From Mycobacterium haemophilum DSM 44634 (lineage in GTDB: Bacteria; Actinomycetota; Actinomycetes; Mycobacteriales; Mycobacteriaceae): a stretch of 64,000 nt of DNA. The first letter of the stretch is position 1; every line of letters begins with the position of its first letter. The position numbers and the translations under genes were made by a program. The stretch spans positions 2,960,687 through 3,024,686 of the forward strand of contig NZ_CP011883.2 in assembly GCF_000340435.2 (NCBI RefSeq), written 5' to 3'. Positions 54,609 through 63,017 of this stretch are shown one piece after another. Below the pieces are notes generated by a model. The model saw only the letters and a list, made by a program, of their open reading frames with translations. It did not search any database and was not told the DNA's origin.

Positions 54609-54835
54609 TGGGGCTAATGAGTGACGACCCGCTGCACCCGGCTCCGCCGAGCTTGCGATCGCCACGGGGTTTAATGAGCGACGACCCGCTGCACCCGGCT
54701 CCGCCGAGCTTGCGATCGCCACGGGGTTTAACGAGTGACGACCCGCTGCACCCGGCTCCGCCGAGCTTGCGATCGCCACGGGGTTTAACGAGTGACGACC
54801 CGCTGCACCCGGCTCCGCCGAGCTTGCGATCGCCA
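54609..54835 (-). repeat. 57-bp tandem repeat (about 4 copies) between atpG and atpD
   Basis: Units start at 54621, 54678, 54735 and 54792 (same phase, 57 bp apart); the first is preceded by a partial match and the last runs to the atpG stop. Copies differ at only a few bases (GTGACG/GCGACG, TTTAACG/TTTAATG). Each unit holds the palindrome GCGATCGC and a GCTC-CGCC-GAGC hairpin. 57 is a multiple of 3 and no minus-strand unit has a stop in the AtpD frame; the unit encodes a 19-residue VAIASSAEPGAAGR(H/R)SLNP-type peptide with a GTG at each start. The first GTG overlaps the atpG TAG (TAGTG). VNTR-type element; not CRISPR, since there are no spacers. Confidence 0.95.
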
Positions 54836-55732
54836 CTAGCGCGCGTCGGCGAGTGCATTTGCGCCACCGACGATTTCGCTTATCTCTTGGGTAATCTGGG
54901 CCTGCCGCTCACGGTTTGCCTCCAACGTCAGGGCCTTGATCAGATCGTCCGCGTTGTCGGTTGCCGACTTCATCGCCCGTTGGCGCGACGCCAGCTCCGA
55001 TGCCGCGGATTCGAGCATCGCGGCGTACACGCGGGTAGTGAGGTACCGCGGCAGCAACGCTTCGAAGAGCGTCGTGGCATCTGGCTCAAACGAGTACAGA
55101 GTGCGCGGCAGCTTGGACTCCTCGACGTATTCCACGACCATCGGAGCCATCCGGCGGGCCTCGGTCGACTGCGACAGCATCGATTTGAACTCGGTGAAGA
55201 CGATGTGCAGCTCGTCAACGCCTGCACCGTTCTCGCCGCTGCCGAGCATGAATGCATCGACAAGCGCCGAAGCGATCTCGGCGGCGTTCTCGTATTTGGG
55301 TTGCTCAGAGAAGCCAGTCCACGACTCAGTGATGTCCCAGTTGCGGAAAGTGTAGTAATTCAGCGCTTTACGGCCGACCACGTACAGTACCGGCGTTTTG
55401 CCTTCCGCCCGCAGCAGCGAAAACAACTCCTCGGAGCGGCGGAAGATGTTGGCGTTGTACGCGCCACACAGTCCACGGTCGGAGGACACCACCAACACGC
55501 CGGCGCGCTTGGGTGCAGCGCGCTCGACGAGCAATGGATGGTCGAGAGCGGCCTCGGAAGCCAGGGTCGTGAGCATCCGGGTGATCTCGACGGCGTAGGG
55601 CCGGGCGGACTCCAGGCGGGCCTGCGCCCTGGCGATACGCGACGTCGCGATCAGCTCCTGGGCCTTGGTGATCTTCTTGATCGAGCCCGCTGAACGGATC
55701 CGTCCGCGTAGTTCACGAAGTGTGGCAGCCAT
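54836..55732 (-). CDS. atpG: ATP synthase gamma subunit
   Basis: 298 residues; central rotor shaft. N-terminal coiled coil (MAATLRELRGRIRSAGSIKKITKAQELIA... from residue 1) and C-terminal coiled coil (ELASRQRAMKSATDNADDLI). The mycobacterium-specific loop before VDELH is short here (LGSGENGAGVDELH), about 6 residues less than I recall for M. tuberculosis. Start ATG 55730-55732. Its stop abuts the tandem repeat. Corresponds to Rv1309. Confidence 0.93.
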   Translation of the reverse strand: MAATLRELRGRIRSAGSIKKITKAQELIATSRIARAQARLESARPYAVEITRMLTTLASEAALDHPLLVERAAPKRAGVLVVSSDRGLCGAYNANIFRRSEELFSLLRAEGKTPVLYVVGRKALNYYTFRNWDITESWTGFSEQPKYENAAEIASALVDAFMLGSGENGAGVDELHIVFTEFKSMLSQSTEARRMAPMVVEYVEESKLPRTLYSFEPDATTLFEALLPRYLTTRVYAAMLESAASELASRQRAMKSATDNADDLIKALTLEANRERQAQITQEISEIVGGANALADAR

Positions 55733-55739
55733 CGGTTAG

Positions 55740-57392
55740 CTACTTCTTCTTGACCGTGGGCGCAGGCTTCTTGACCTGCACTGCTTCCTTGGCGAGCTTC
55801 TCCTCATCGAGGGCTTCGACATGTTCGTCGGGCACCACCGATGCACCACCGGTCGCCGCGAAGCCCTTCTTGAAGCTCTTGATGACTTCGGTGAGCGAAT
55901 CGGCGGTTTCGTCGGTGAGCTTCTGGCTCTCCCGGATCTCAGTCAGGATTTTGTTCTCGGAAGCCCGGATGTGGTCCAGCAGTTCGGTTTCGAACCGCCT
56001 GACGTCCTCGACCGGCACTGAGTCCAGGTGGCCGCCGGTGCCCAAAAAGATCGAGATCACTTGCTCCTCGACGGGCATGGGTTGGTACTGCGGTTGTTTG
56101 AGCAGTTCGACCAGTCGCGCACCGCGCTCCAACTGTGCTTTGGAGGTGGCGTCCAGGTCAGAGGCAAAGGCAGCGAAAGCCTCTAGCTCGCGGTACTGCG
56201 ACAAGTCCAAGCGGAGGCTTCCTGCCACCTCTTTCATTGCCTTGATCTGCGCCGCGCCACCGACCCGGGACACCGAGACACCGACGTTAATGGCCGGCCG
56301 GACACCCTGGTTGAACAGGTCGGTCTCCAGGAAGCACTGCCCGTCGGTGATCGAGATGACGTTGGTGGGGATGTAGGCCGAGATGTCGTTGGCCTTGGTT
56401 TCGATGATCGGCAGACCCGTCAGCGAGCCGCCACCGAGGTCGTCGGAAAGCTTCGCGCACCGCTCCAACAGCCGCGAGTGCAAGTAGAACACGTCACCGG
56501 GATAGGCTTCGCGACCCGGCGGACGGCGCAACAGCAAGGAGATGGCGCGGTATGCCTCGGCCTGCTTGGTCAGGTCGTCGAAGACGATCAGCACATGCTT
56601 GCCGTTGTACATCCAGTGCTGAGCGATCGCCGAACCAGTATACGGCGCAAGCCATTTGAAGCCAGCGGAATCCGATGCCGGCGCCGCAACGATGGTGGTG
56701 TAGTCCATCGCGCCGCCTTCCTCCAGGGCGCGGCGGACGGAAGCGATCGTGGTGCCCTTCTGCCCGATGGCCACGTACACGCAGCGCACCTGCCGCTTGG
56801 GATCGCCGGTCTCCCAGTTCTGGCGCTGGTTGAGGATGGTGTCGACACACACCGCAGTCTTGCCGGTCTTACGGTCGCCGATGATCAGCTGACGCTGGCC
56901 GCGGCCGATCGGGGTCATCGCGTCGATGGCCTTGATCCCGGTCTGCAGCGGCTCCTTCACACTTTGCCGCTGGACCACCGACGGCGCCTGCAGCTCCAGC
57001 GCGCGCCGAGTTTCGGCCTCGATGTCTCCGCGTCCGTCGATCGGCTGACCGAGTGGATTGACCACCCGCCCCATGAACGCGTCCCCAACGGGGACCGACA
57101 GAACGTCGCCGGTGCGCTTGACCTGTTGGCCTTCTTCGATGTTCTGGAAGTCACCGAGGATCACCGCGCCGACGTTGTGTTCGTCGAGGTTCAGTGCGAC
57201 ACCCAGGACCCCGCCGGGGAACTCGAGCAGCTCCTGGGTCATCACGGAGGGCAGGCCTTCGACGTGCGCGATGCCGTCCCCGGCGTCGACGACGGTACCG
57301 ACTTCCTCGCGGGACGTGTCGGCGGTGAAAGAGCTTACGTACTCTTCGATCGCGTTCTGAATGTCGTCAGCGGAGATTGTCAACTCGGCCAT
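55740..57392 (-). CDS. atpA: ATP synthase alpha subunit
   Basis: 550 residues; non-catalytic F1 subunit. Walker A GDRKTGKT, the DELSD-like and VGVSVSRVGGAAQ motifs, and the Arg finger region (VSRVG). The last about 35 residues (HVEALDEEKLAKEAVQVKKP onward) form the mycobacterial C-terminal extension known to suppress ATP hydrolysis. Followed by atpG after 7 bp. Corresponds to Rv1308. Confidence 0.95.
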   Translation of the reverse strand: MAELTISADDIQNAIEEYVSSFTADTSREEVGTVVDAGDGIAHVEGLPSVMTQELLEFPGGVLGVALNLDEHNVGAVILGDFQNIEEGQQVKRTGDVLSVPVGDAFMGRVVNPLGQPIDGRGDIEAETRRALELQAPSVVQRQSVKEPLQTGIKAIDAMTPIGRGQRQLIIGDRKTGKTAVCVDTILNQRQNWETGDPKRQVRCVYVAIGQKGTTIASVRRALEEGGAMDYTTIVAAPASDSAGFKWLAPYTGSAIAQHWMYNGKHVLIVFDDLTKQAEAYRAISLLLRRPPGREAYPGDVFYLHSRLLERCAKLSDDLGGGSLTGLPIIETKANDISAYIPTNVISITDGQCFLETDLFNQGVRPAINVGVSVSRVGGAAQIKAMKEVAGSLRLDLSQYRELEAFAAFASDLDATSKAQLERGARLVELLKQPQYQPMPVEEQVISIFLGTGGHLDSVPVEDVRRFETELLDHIRASENKILTEIRESQKLTDETADSLTEVIKSFKKGFAATGGASVVPDEHVEALDEEKLAKEAVQVKKPAPTVKKK

Positions 57393-57452
57393 GGCTTTTT
57401 GTCTTCCTACTTGATTTTCGTCTTTCGCACGGATTTAGTGACTAGTTCGTGT

Positions 57453-58793
57453 TCAGTCGGGCAACCCAGCCTCGGCCGCGGCCAGACGAGACGAGAGCGT
57501 ACCGTCAATCACCTCGTCGCCCACAGCAATTGAGAGCCCACCCAGTAGTGCGGCGTCGATCTGCAGCTGCACGGTCACGGGATGACCATAGATACGGCTG
57601 AGCACTTTGGTGAGACGCGTGCGCTGGGCATCACTGAGCTCGGCCGCCGCACTGACTTGCGCGACGACTTCGCCACGACGAGCCACGGCAACTTCGGCCA
57701 AAAACAGTATGGCTTCCTCGGCCGGCTGACCTCGTAATAGCTCGACTGTCTGGGACAACAGGGCGACCGCGATCGGGGCGACCACGCTGCTCGCGCTGCC
57801 CAGCACCTTGCGCAGCAACCGAACCCGGCCTTCGGCTGGCGCCGCGTAGTCGCCCAACAAGATGGCAAGTCGCGGCTGGACGTCGAGAACGCGGGAAAAC
57901 CGGAACAGCTGGTCTTCGACTTCGTCGACCTGACCGTCACGTTCGGCCACTTCCAACAGCGCTTGGCGCGAGATGTGTTCGAGGGCATCGATCAGGTCGG
58001 CGTTGGCCGACCAGCGCTCCGAGACCGCCGCCCGCAGTACCTCCATCGTCGGGTCTCCGACGTGGGCGGATACCAGTCGCTCGATCAACTGGACCCGGGG
58101 TGCCGCATCCTCGGCGGGCACGGTGAGATACCGAGTCACCACGATTTCGCGGTCCAGCATTTTGGCGACCGACACCAGTTCGCCGGCAAGGGTAGACAGC
58201 GCTTGATTGTCCAGACTCTTGGCGATAATGCCGAACCGATCCACCAAGTCGACCAGCGCCCGCCGACTGGCCGAACGCATTTTCGCCAACAACGGATACT
58301 CAACGTCGGCGACCTTGGGGGCCATGGCATCGAGGTCATCGAGGAAGCGATCGACGGTGGCCGACTGCTGCGCCGCGTCGGCAACGTGACTACGCACCAA
58401 TTCTGCTGCCTGGCGCACAGACTCGTAGCCAAGCTCCAGCCGAAGCTGACGGGTCAGCTGTGCCCGCAGCAGTTCGACCTGGCGGGCTCCCTGTACCTTG
58501 ATGCGTTCCGCCTCGGCATCGGCCTGGGCTTGCAATTGTTCGACAATGCGCTTGGCGTCTTCGGCAGCTTCTTCGACGACACGCTGGGCCTCGACCTTGG
58601 CGTCTTCGGTGGCTTTGGTGTGGGCCTGGCTCGCCTCGGCTAGCCGATCGGCGGCCTCGGCCGCCTCGGTCAACTGTTGGCGCACCGCGTCCTGCCGAGC
58701 GCTCATCAAACGGCGCACCGGCGGCACTACATACCGCCACACCAGATAGACGATGGCCGCGAAGCCCACCAACTGGCCGATGAATGTTGACAT
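57453..58793 (-). CDS. atpH: ATP synthase fused b-delta subunit
   Basis: 446 residues, the mycobacterial fusion of a b-type stator arm with delta. N-terminal membrane helix (FIGQLVGFAAIVYLVWRYVV), a long charged coiled coil to about 120 (RQDAVRQQLTEAAEAADRLA), a linker domain about 120-265, then the delta domain to the end (FSRVLDVQPRLAILLGDYAA). Forms the peripheral stalk with atpF. Corresponds to Rv1307. Confidence 0.93.
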   Translation of the reverse strand: MSTFIGQLVGFAAIVYLVWRYVVPPVRRLMSARQDAVRQQLTEAAEAADRLAEASQAHTKATEDAKVEAQRVVEEAAEDAKRIVEQLQAQADAEAERIKVQGARQVELLRAQLTRQLRLELGYESVRQAAELVRSHVADAAQQSATVDRFLDDLDAMAPKVADVEYPLLAKMRSASRRALVDLVDRFGIIAKSLDNQALSTLAGELVSVAKMLDREIVVTRYLTVPAEDAAPRVQLIERLVSAHVGDPTMEVLRAAVSERWSANADLIDALEHISRQALLEVAERDGQVDEVEDQLFRFSRVLDVQPRLAILLGDYAAPAEGRVRLLRKVLGSASSVVAPIAVALLSQTVELLRGQPAEEAILFLAEVAVARRGEVVAQVSAAAELSDAQRTRLTKVLSRIYGHPVTVQLQIDAALLGGLSIAVGDEVIDGTLSSRLAAAEAGLPD

Positions 58794-58798
58794 TGGTG

Positions 58799-59311
58799 CT
58801 ACCTCGTCACAGCGGAGGCGGTGATGTCAACGCCCAGGATTCGACTGGCCAGGGTCGCCGACATGGCGCCTACGTTGGCGCGCAAATCCAGTTCCACCGC
58901 GTCTCGCTCCCGCTTCAGTTGCTCGCCGGCAATTTGCAACGTCGACACCACATGCTGCTCCGCACGGGCACGCGCTTCTTCGACGGACTTACGACCGTCT
59001 GCTCGGGCGTTGTCTCGGAACGACGACGCCTGGACTCGCGCTTCCTTCATGGCTGCTTCGTAGTCGGCCTGGGCGGCAGCGAACTGCTCGGCCGACATCT
59101 TGTTGTCGGCATGGGTTTTGGCGACCATGGCGTCGCGTTCCCGCAATACCTTCAGGATCGGCGGCACAACGAAAGTGCCGATCACGCCGAGCACCACAAG
59201 GAAAATGGCCAGCACGAAGAAGAAGGTGCCGTTGGGGAGGAGGAAGTTGCTGCTCTTGCCTTCCTCTGCTGCCTGGTTGGCGGCAAGAACGATCGGGCTC
59301 ACGTCACGCAT
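58799..59311 (-). CDS. atpF: ATP synthase b subunit
   Basis: 170 residues. One membrane helix (GTFFFVLAIFLVVLGVIGTFV) after a short polar N-terminus, then a long helix (QFAAAQADYEAAMKEARVQA) reaching F1. Pairs with the fused b-delta subunit in the peripheral stalk. It starts 21 bp after atpE and stops 5 bp before atpH. Corresponds to Rv1306. Confidence 0.93.
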   Translation of the reverse strand: MRDVSPIVLAANQAAEEGKSSNFLLPNGTFFFVLAIFLVVLGVIGTFVVPPILKVLRERDAMVAKTHADNKMSAEQFAAAQADYEAAMKEARVQASSFRDNARADGRKSVEEARARAEQHVVSTLQIAGEQLKRERDAVELDLRANVGAMSATLASRILGVDITASAVTR

Positions 59312-59332
59312 TTACAACCCATCACAGCCAAA

Positions 59333-59578
59333 TTATTTGACGGGTGTGGCGAAGACGAACAACGCCATAAACGCCAGGTTGATGAAGTAGGCCGCCTCAA
59401 CCAAACCGACGGTGATGAAGAACGGTGTGAATAAGCGGCCTTGCGCCTCAGGTTGCCGGGCGATACCCGAAACCAGCGCATTACCGGCTATACCGTCACC
59501 GATACCAGCGCCGATTGCGCCGCCGGCCATGATCAGGCCACCACCGATGAGTGCACCCTGCGCGATCATGGGATCCAT
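59333..59578 (-). CDS. atpE: ATP synthase c subunit
   Basis: 81 residues; proton-carrying c-ring hairpin. Ion-binding Glu61 in GLVEAAYFI; Asp28, Ala63 and Ile66, the residues where bedaquiline-resistance changes map, are all wild type. Polar loop RQPEAQGRL. Good AGGAGGA ribosome site before ATG 59576-59578. Corresponds to Rv1305. Confidence 0.95.
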   Translation of the reverse strand: MDPMIAQGALIGGGLIMAGGAIGAGIGDGIAGNALVSGIARQPEAQGRLFTPFFITVGLVEAAYFINLAFMALFVFATPVK

Positions 59579-59666
59579 ACTTTGTCCTCCTTTATCTGGT
59601 AGCTATCTGGTAGCGGTCTACCGGGTATCTGTAATGGTGTGTGGGCCAGACCGATTCGTGGCGGTT

Positions 59667-60422
59667 TTAGTCATGATGGTCCTCAACCTCCATGGCCTGG
59701 CTGAAATACAAGATGGTCAGAATTGAGAAGATGAACGCCTGAATGGCGCCGACGAACAGGTCGAACGACTTCCAGATCGCGTTCGGCGCCCACATGATGT
59801 ACGGAGGGAACAGCGCGATCAGGGCAACCAGGATCCCGCCGGCGAAGATATTGCCGAAGAGTCGAAGCGACAACGAAATCGGCTTTGCGATTTCTTCGAC
59901 CAGGTTAATCGGCGCCAGGAACGCCACGTGACCTTTGAGCACCGCGACCGGGTGCCCGACAATGCCGCGACGCCAGATGCCCGCCACGTGGTAGCAGACG
60001 AAGACGAACAGCGCCAGCGCCAGCACGTAATTGATGTCGGCTGCGGCCGAGCTGAGCACCTCGGTGGTGTGCCCATCTGCGTTGGTGTATTGCAGCGGCA
60101 GCACCGAGAGCCAGTTGGAGATCAGGATGAACACGAAGATGGTGACCGCCAACGGCAGCACGAACGGGGCGATCCGCATGCCGATAGCGCTCTCGATCTG
60201 AGCGCGCATCTGTACAGTGATCGCCTCCCAGAACAACTGCACGCCGCCAGGCACACCCGTTGAGGTCACCTTGGCACGCAAGAAGAAGGCCAGCGCGATG
60301 ACGATCGCCGCTGCGATCGCAGTGGAGAGCACCGTGTCGGTGTTGACGGTCATCCCGAGCCAGGTAGCGGTGTGGTGCTCGCCGACCTCGATTTGACCTC
60401 CGGCCAGGATCGTCTCAGTCAT
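59667..60422 (-). CDS. atpB: ATP synthase a subunit
   Basis: 251 residues; membrane stator with the half-channels. The essential Arg is in EIAKPISLSLRLFGNIFAGG. About five to six membrane segments. Start ATG 60420-60422 overlaps the end of atpI by 8 nt. The 88 bp before atpE hold no gene. Corresponds to Rv1304. Confidence 0.93.
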   Translation of the reverse strand: MTETILAGGQIEVGEHHTATWLGMTVNTDTVLSTAIAAAIVIALAFFLRAKVTSTGVPGGVQLFWEAITVQMRAQIESAIGMRIAPFVLPLAVTIFVFILISNWLSVLPLQYTNADGHTTEVLSSAAADINYVLALALFVFVCYHVAGIWRRGIVGHPVAVLKGHVAFLAPINLVEEIAKPISLSLRLFGNIFAGGILVALIALFPPYIMWAPNAIWKSFDLFVGAIQAFIFSILTILYFSQAMEVEDHHD

Positions 60423-60870
60423 CGCTGCTGCTCCTCCCTTCTGATCCGTTGAGTACTCCGTTGTCGGCGCGCAACTTCTTCCAGACCGGCAGCATGGTCG
60501 ACAACACCAGTAGCACCTGGAACAGCGCCAACCCGAACACCACGCCCAGCCCAGCCGGCCGAAAGACGTACGCGATGATCAACCCGAGGACGGTGATGAT
60601 CGCCAACCGTGACGCAGAGTTAAGCGCCATTGACCTTTTCAGCGGGTGGTCTTGAGCCGTGATCGACTCGACTGAACGCCGCACCAAGAGGGCGTTGAGC
60701 AAACCTAGTAGCAACCCGATGCCAACGAAGACGCCGACCATCAGGTGACCGGACAAACCGGCGGCGAGCATCGCCAACCCGGTGAGGACGATGCTGATGA
60801 TGAAAAGCCGAACCGGGCGGAAAGCAACAGCGGGAAACACCAACGGCGCGTCCTGCGCTGGTGTCGTCAC
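60415..60870 (-). CDS. atpI: ATP synthase assembly protein AtpI
   Basis: 151 residues with four hydrophobic segments in two hairpins (VRLFIISIVLTGLAMLAAGL, GVFVGIGLLLGLLNALLV, LAIITVLGLIIAYVF, VVFGLALFQVLLVLST). By family it helps assemble the c-ring. First gene of the ATP synthase operon; start GTG 60868-60870. The 249 bp before it (to wecA at 61120) hold no gene and should carry the operon promoter. Corresponds to Rv1303. Confidence 0.85.
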   Translation of the reverse strand: MTTPAQDAPLVFPAVAFRPVRLFIISIVLTGLAMLAAGLSGHLMVGVFVGIGLLLGLLNALLVRRSVESITAQDHPLKRSMALNSASRLAIITVLGLIIAYVFRPAGLGVVFGLALFQVLLVLSTMLPVWKKLRADNGVLNGSEGRSSSDD

Positions 60871-61119
60871 TGCGCTACCTCAATCCCGGATTGATGGAAC
60901 CGGAACCACTCAACCGACCGATCGGTGGCCCGCAGAGCGTATCGCAGTCGTCGCGCTGGAATTACCCAAGGGGTAGCTCCCTGTGTCGGTCGTGCAGCGG
61001 CGCGCTCGGAGAGGCATCCGATAAGCCGGGTGGCCGGCAACCCGCGAGATTTATTTCGGGGTTCTAGCTGCACCGTACCACATGGTAGGCGCCACTACTA
61101 CTCCCTGTCGTAGGCTTCC

Positions 61120-62331
61120 CTAGTCGTTGTCGTAGTAGTCGTCGCGGCGACGCAGGAGCGGGATCACCGTCGCGACACCGGCGACGACTATCGCGCCCAA
61201 CATGACCGCGGCGGTGTGGCGCGGGTTGAAGAAGATCGTGCTCGCGGCGCCGAACGCGATGATGCCCACCCACAGGTAAATGAGCAGCACCGCTCGACGG
61301 TGCGAATGCCCGATCTGCAGGAGCCGATGGTGCAAGTGCATCTTGTCAGGGGTGCTGAACGGGCTGAGCCCAGCGCGGGTGCGCCGGACGATCGCCAGCA
61401 ACGTGTCCAGCGCAGGCACGAACATGACCGCCACCACCAGCAGGAACGGTGACAGCAGGGCAAACACATCGCGAGCGCCGTACGCGTTCTGCGAGATCGG
61501 TCCGGCAGCGGTCGTGGAGGCGGCCGCGAGCATCAAGCCGACCAGCATCGACCCGGAATCGCCCATGAAGATCTTGGCCCGGTGAAAATTGTGCGGCAGG
61601 AAACCCAGACAGGCTCCCGCGAGCACCACCGATATCACGGCCGGCGGATAGAACAACACGTCACCGCCGTGGTCACGGAGCAAGCCAACCGAGAATATGC
61701 AGATTGCCATCGCGGTAATGAGCCCCAACCCGGCGGCCAGTCCGTCGAGTCCGTCGACGAAGTTCATCGCGTTGACGATCGACACGGTCAGCGCCAAGGT
61801 AAGCAGGATCGAGGAGGTCTGGTCCAGCACGATGGTGCCAACGCCACCCAGCGGGATATAGAGGACGCTCCAGGCAACGCCCATGGTGACCAGTACGCTG
61901 GCGGCGGTGATCTGACCCGCAAACTTCGTCAGCGCGTCCAGACCCCAGCGGTCGTCGATCAGCCCGATACCCATGATCACTGCACCGGCCACCAGCACCG
62001 CGGGCATGCCCGTGGAATAGACGAACCCGCGGGTGAGCGCCGGAAGCTGAGACGCCAGAAAGACTGCAGCCAAAACACCGAGATACATAGCCAGCCCACC
62101 CATCCGTGGGGTTGGCGTCACATGAACGTCGCGTTCGCGCGGATAGGCGACCGCTCCCAAGCGGGTGGCTAGCACCCGTACCGGCCCGGTTGCGAAGTAC
62201 GTGATGATCGCGGCGGTCAGTCCGACCAGGGCAAGCTCGCGCAGCGGGACACCGGCGCTGCGATCAGACAGGGCGAGCAAACCACTGGCAAAGCTGGCTA
62301 AGTCGCTGGACACCTCGAAAACGTACGCCAC
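61120..62331 (-). CDS. wecA: Decaprenyl-phosphate GlcNAc-1-phosphate transferase WecA
   Basis: 403 residues, about 11 membrane segments. Starts the arabinogalactan linker by moving GlcNAc-1-phosphate from UDP-GlcNAc to decaprenyl phosphate. Family motifs: PRMGGLAM, the IGLIDDRWG Asp pair, NAMNFVDGLDGLAAG, FMGDSGS and the LHHRLLQIGHSHRR loop. Start GTG 62329-62331 has AGGAAG too close (1 nt), so GTG 62311-62313 is possible. Precedes the ATP synthase operon. Corresponds to Rv1302. Confidence 0.9.
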   Translation of the reverse strand: MAYVFEVSSDLASFASGLLALSDRSAGVPLRELALVGLTAAIITYFATGPVRVLATRLGAVAYPRERDVHVTPTPRMGGLAMYLGVLAAVFLASQLPALTRGFVYSTGMPAVLVAGAVIMGIGLIDDRWGLDALTKFAGQITAASVLVTMGVAWSVLYIPLGGVGTIVLDQTSSILLTLALTVSIVNAMNFVDGLDGLAAGLGLITAMAICIFSVGLLRDHGGDVLFYPPAVISVVLAGACLGFLPHNFHRAKIFMGDSGSMLVGLMLAAASTTAAGPISQNAYGARDVFALLSPFLLVVAVMFVPALDTLLAIVRRTRAGLSPFSTPDKMHLHHRLLQIGHSHRRAVLLIYLWVGIIAFGAASTIFFNPRHTAAVMLGAIVVAGVATVIPLLRRRDDYYDND

Positions 62332-62363
62332 CTTCCTGAGACCCGATTAACCCCGCCGAGCGG

Positions 62364-63017
62364 CTAGGCGGTCAGACTCGCGGGGGCCACCCCCAGCACC
62401 TCCGCGATCCGCGCAGTACTCACGGGGCCGGGTCGCAGGATCCGCGGGGTTTCTCCGGTCAGATCGACGATGGTCGAGGCGGCCTGCTGCGCGGACGGAC
62501 CAGCATCGAGATAGACCCCGACCAGCTCGCCGAGTTGACCACGCGCCCCGTCGGCGTCGACCGCGGCCGGCTGACCGGAGACGTTGGCGCTAGAAACCGC
62601 CATCGGCCCGACCTCACGCAGCAATTCGATGGCAACCGGATGCAACGGCATTCGCAGCATCACGGTGCCGCGCGCATCGCCGAGATCCCAGTTCAACGAG
62701 GGCGCTTGCACAACCACCAGGCTCAGCGCGCCCGGCCAGAATGCGCGGATCAACTCACGGGCCCCGTCGGGCATCGTATAGACCAGACCCTCGATGGTGT
62801 GCCAGGAGCCCACCAGGACACCCACCGGCATGTCACGTCCTCGCCCCTTCGCTGACAGCAGCGCGGCCACGGCGGCGCTGTCGAAGGCGTCGGCGCCGAT
62901 GCCATAGACGGTGTCCGTCGGCATGACAACCAGTCGACCACCCTTGAGCGCCGCGACAGCCGAAGCGATTCCGCGCGCACGCTGGTCCGGGTCGGCGCAG
63001 TCGAACACCTCAGTCAT
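62364..63017 (-). CDS. tsaC: L-threonylcarbamoyladenylate synthase
   Basis: 217 residues, Sua5/YrdC/YwlC family. Makes threonylcarbamoyl-AMP for t6A at tRNA position 37. Motifs: GGRLVVMPTDTVYGIGADA, SAKGRGRDMPVGVLV, RMPLHPVAIELL and AVSSANVSGQPA. No C-terminal Sua5 domain. Start ATG 63015-63017 overlaps the prmC stop (ATGA). Corresponds to Rv1301. Confidence 0.9.
   Translation of the reverse strand: MTEVFDCADPDQRARGIASAVAALKGGRLVVMPTDTVYGIGADAFDSAAVAALLSAKGRGRDMPVGVLVGSWHTIEGLVYTMPDGARELIRAFWPGALSLVVVQAPSLNWDLGDARGTVMLRMPLHPVAIELLREVGPMAVSSANVSGQPAAVDADGARGQLGELVGVYLDAGPSAQQAASTIVDLTGETPRILRPGPVSTARIAEVLGVAPASLTA

Noticed and set aside
54609..54835. CRISPR array
   Set aside because: Units are directly adjacent with no unique spacers; this is a tandem repeat.
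54579..54836. AtpD with an 85-residue N-terminal repeat extension as the main product
   Set aside because: The normal start MPATTK fits family length. The extension is possible and is listed as a finding, not as the annotated start.
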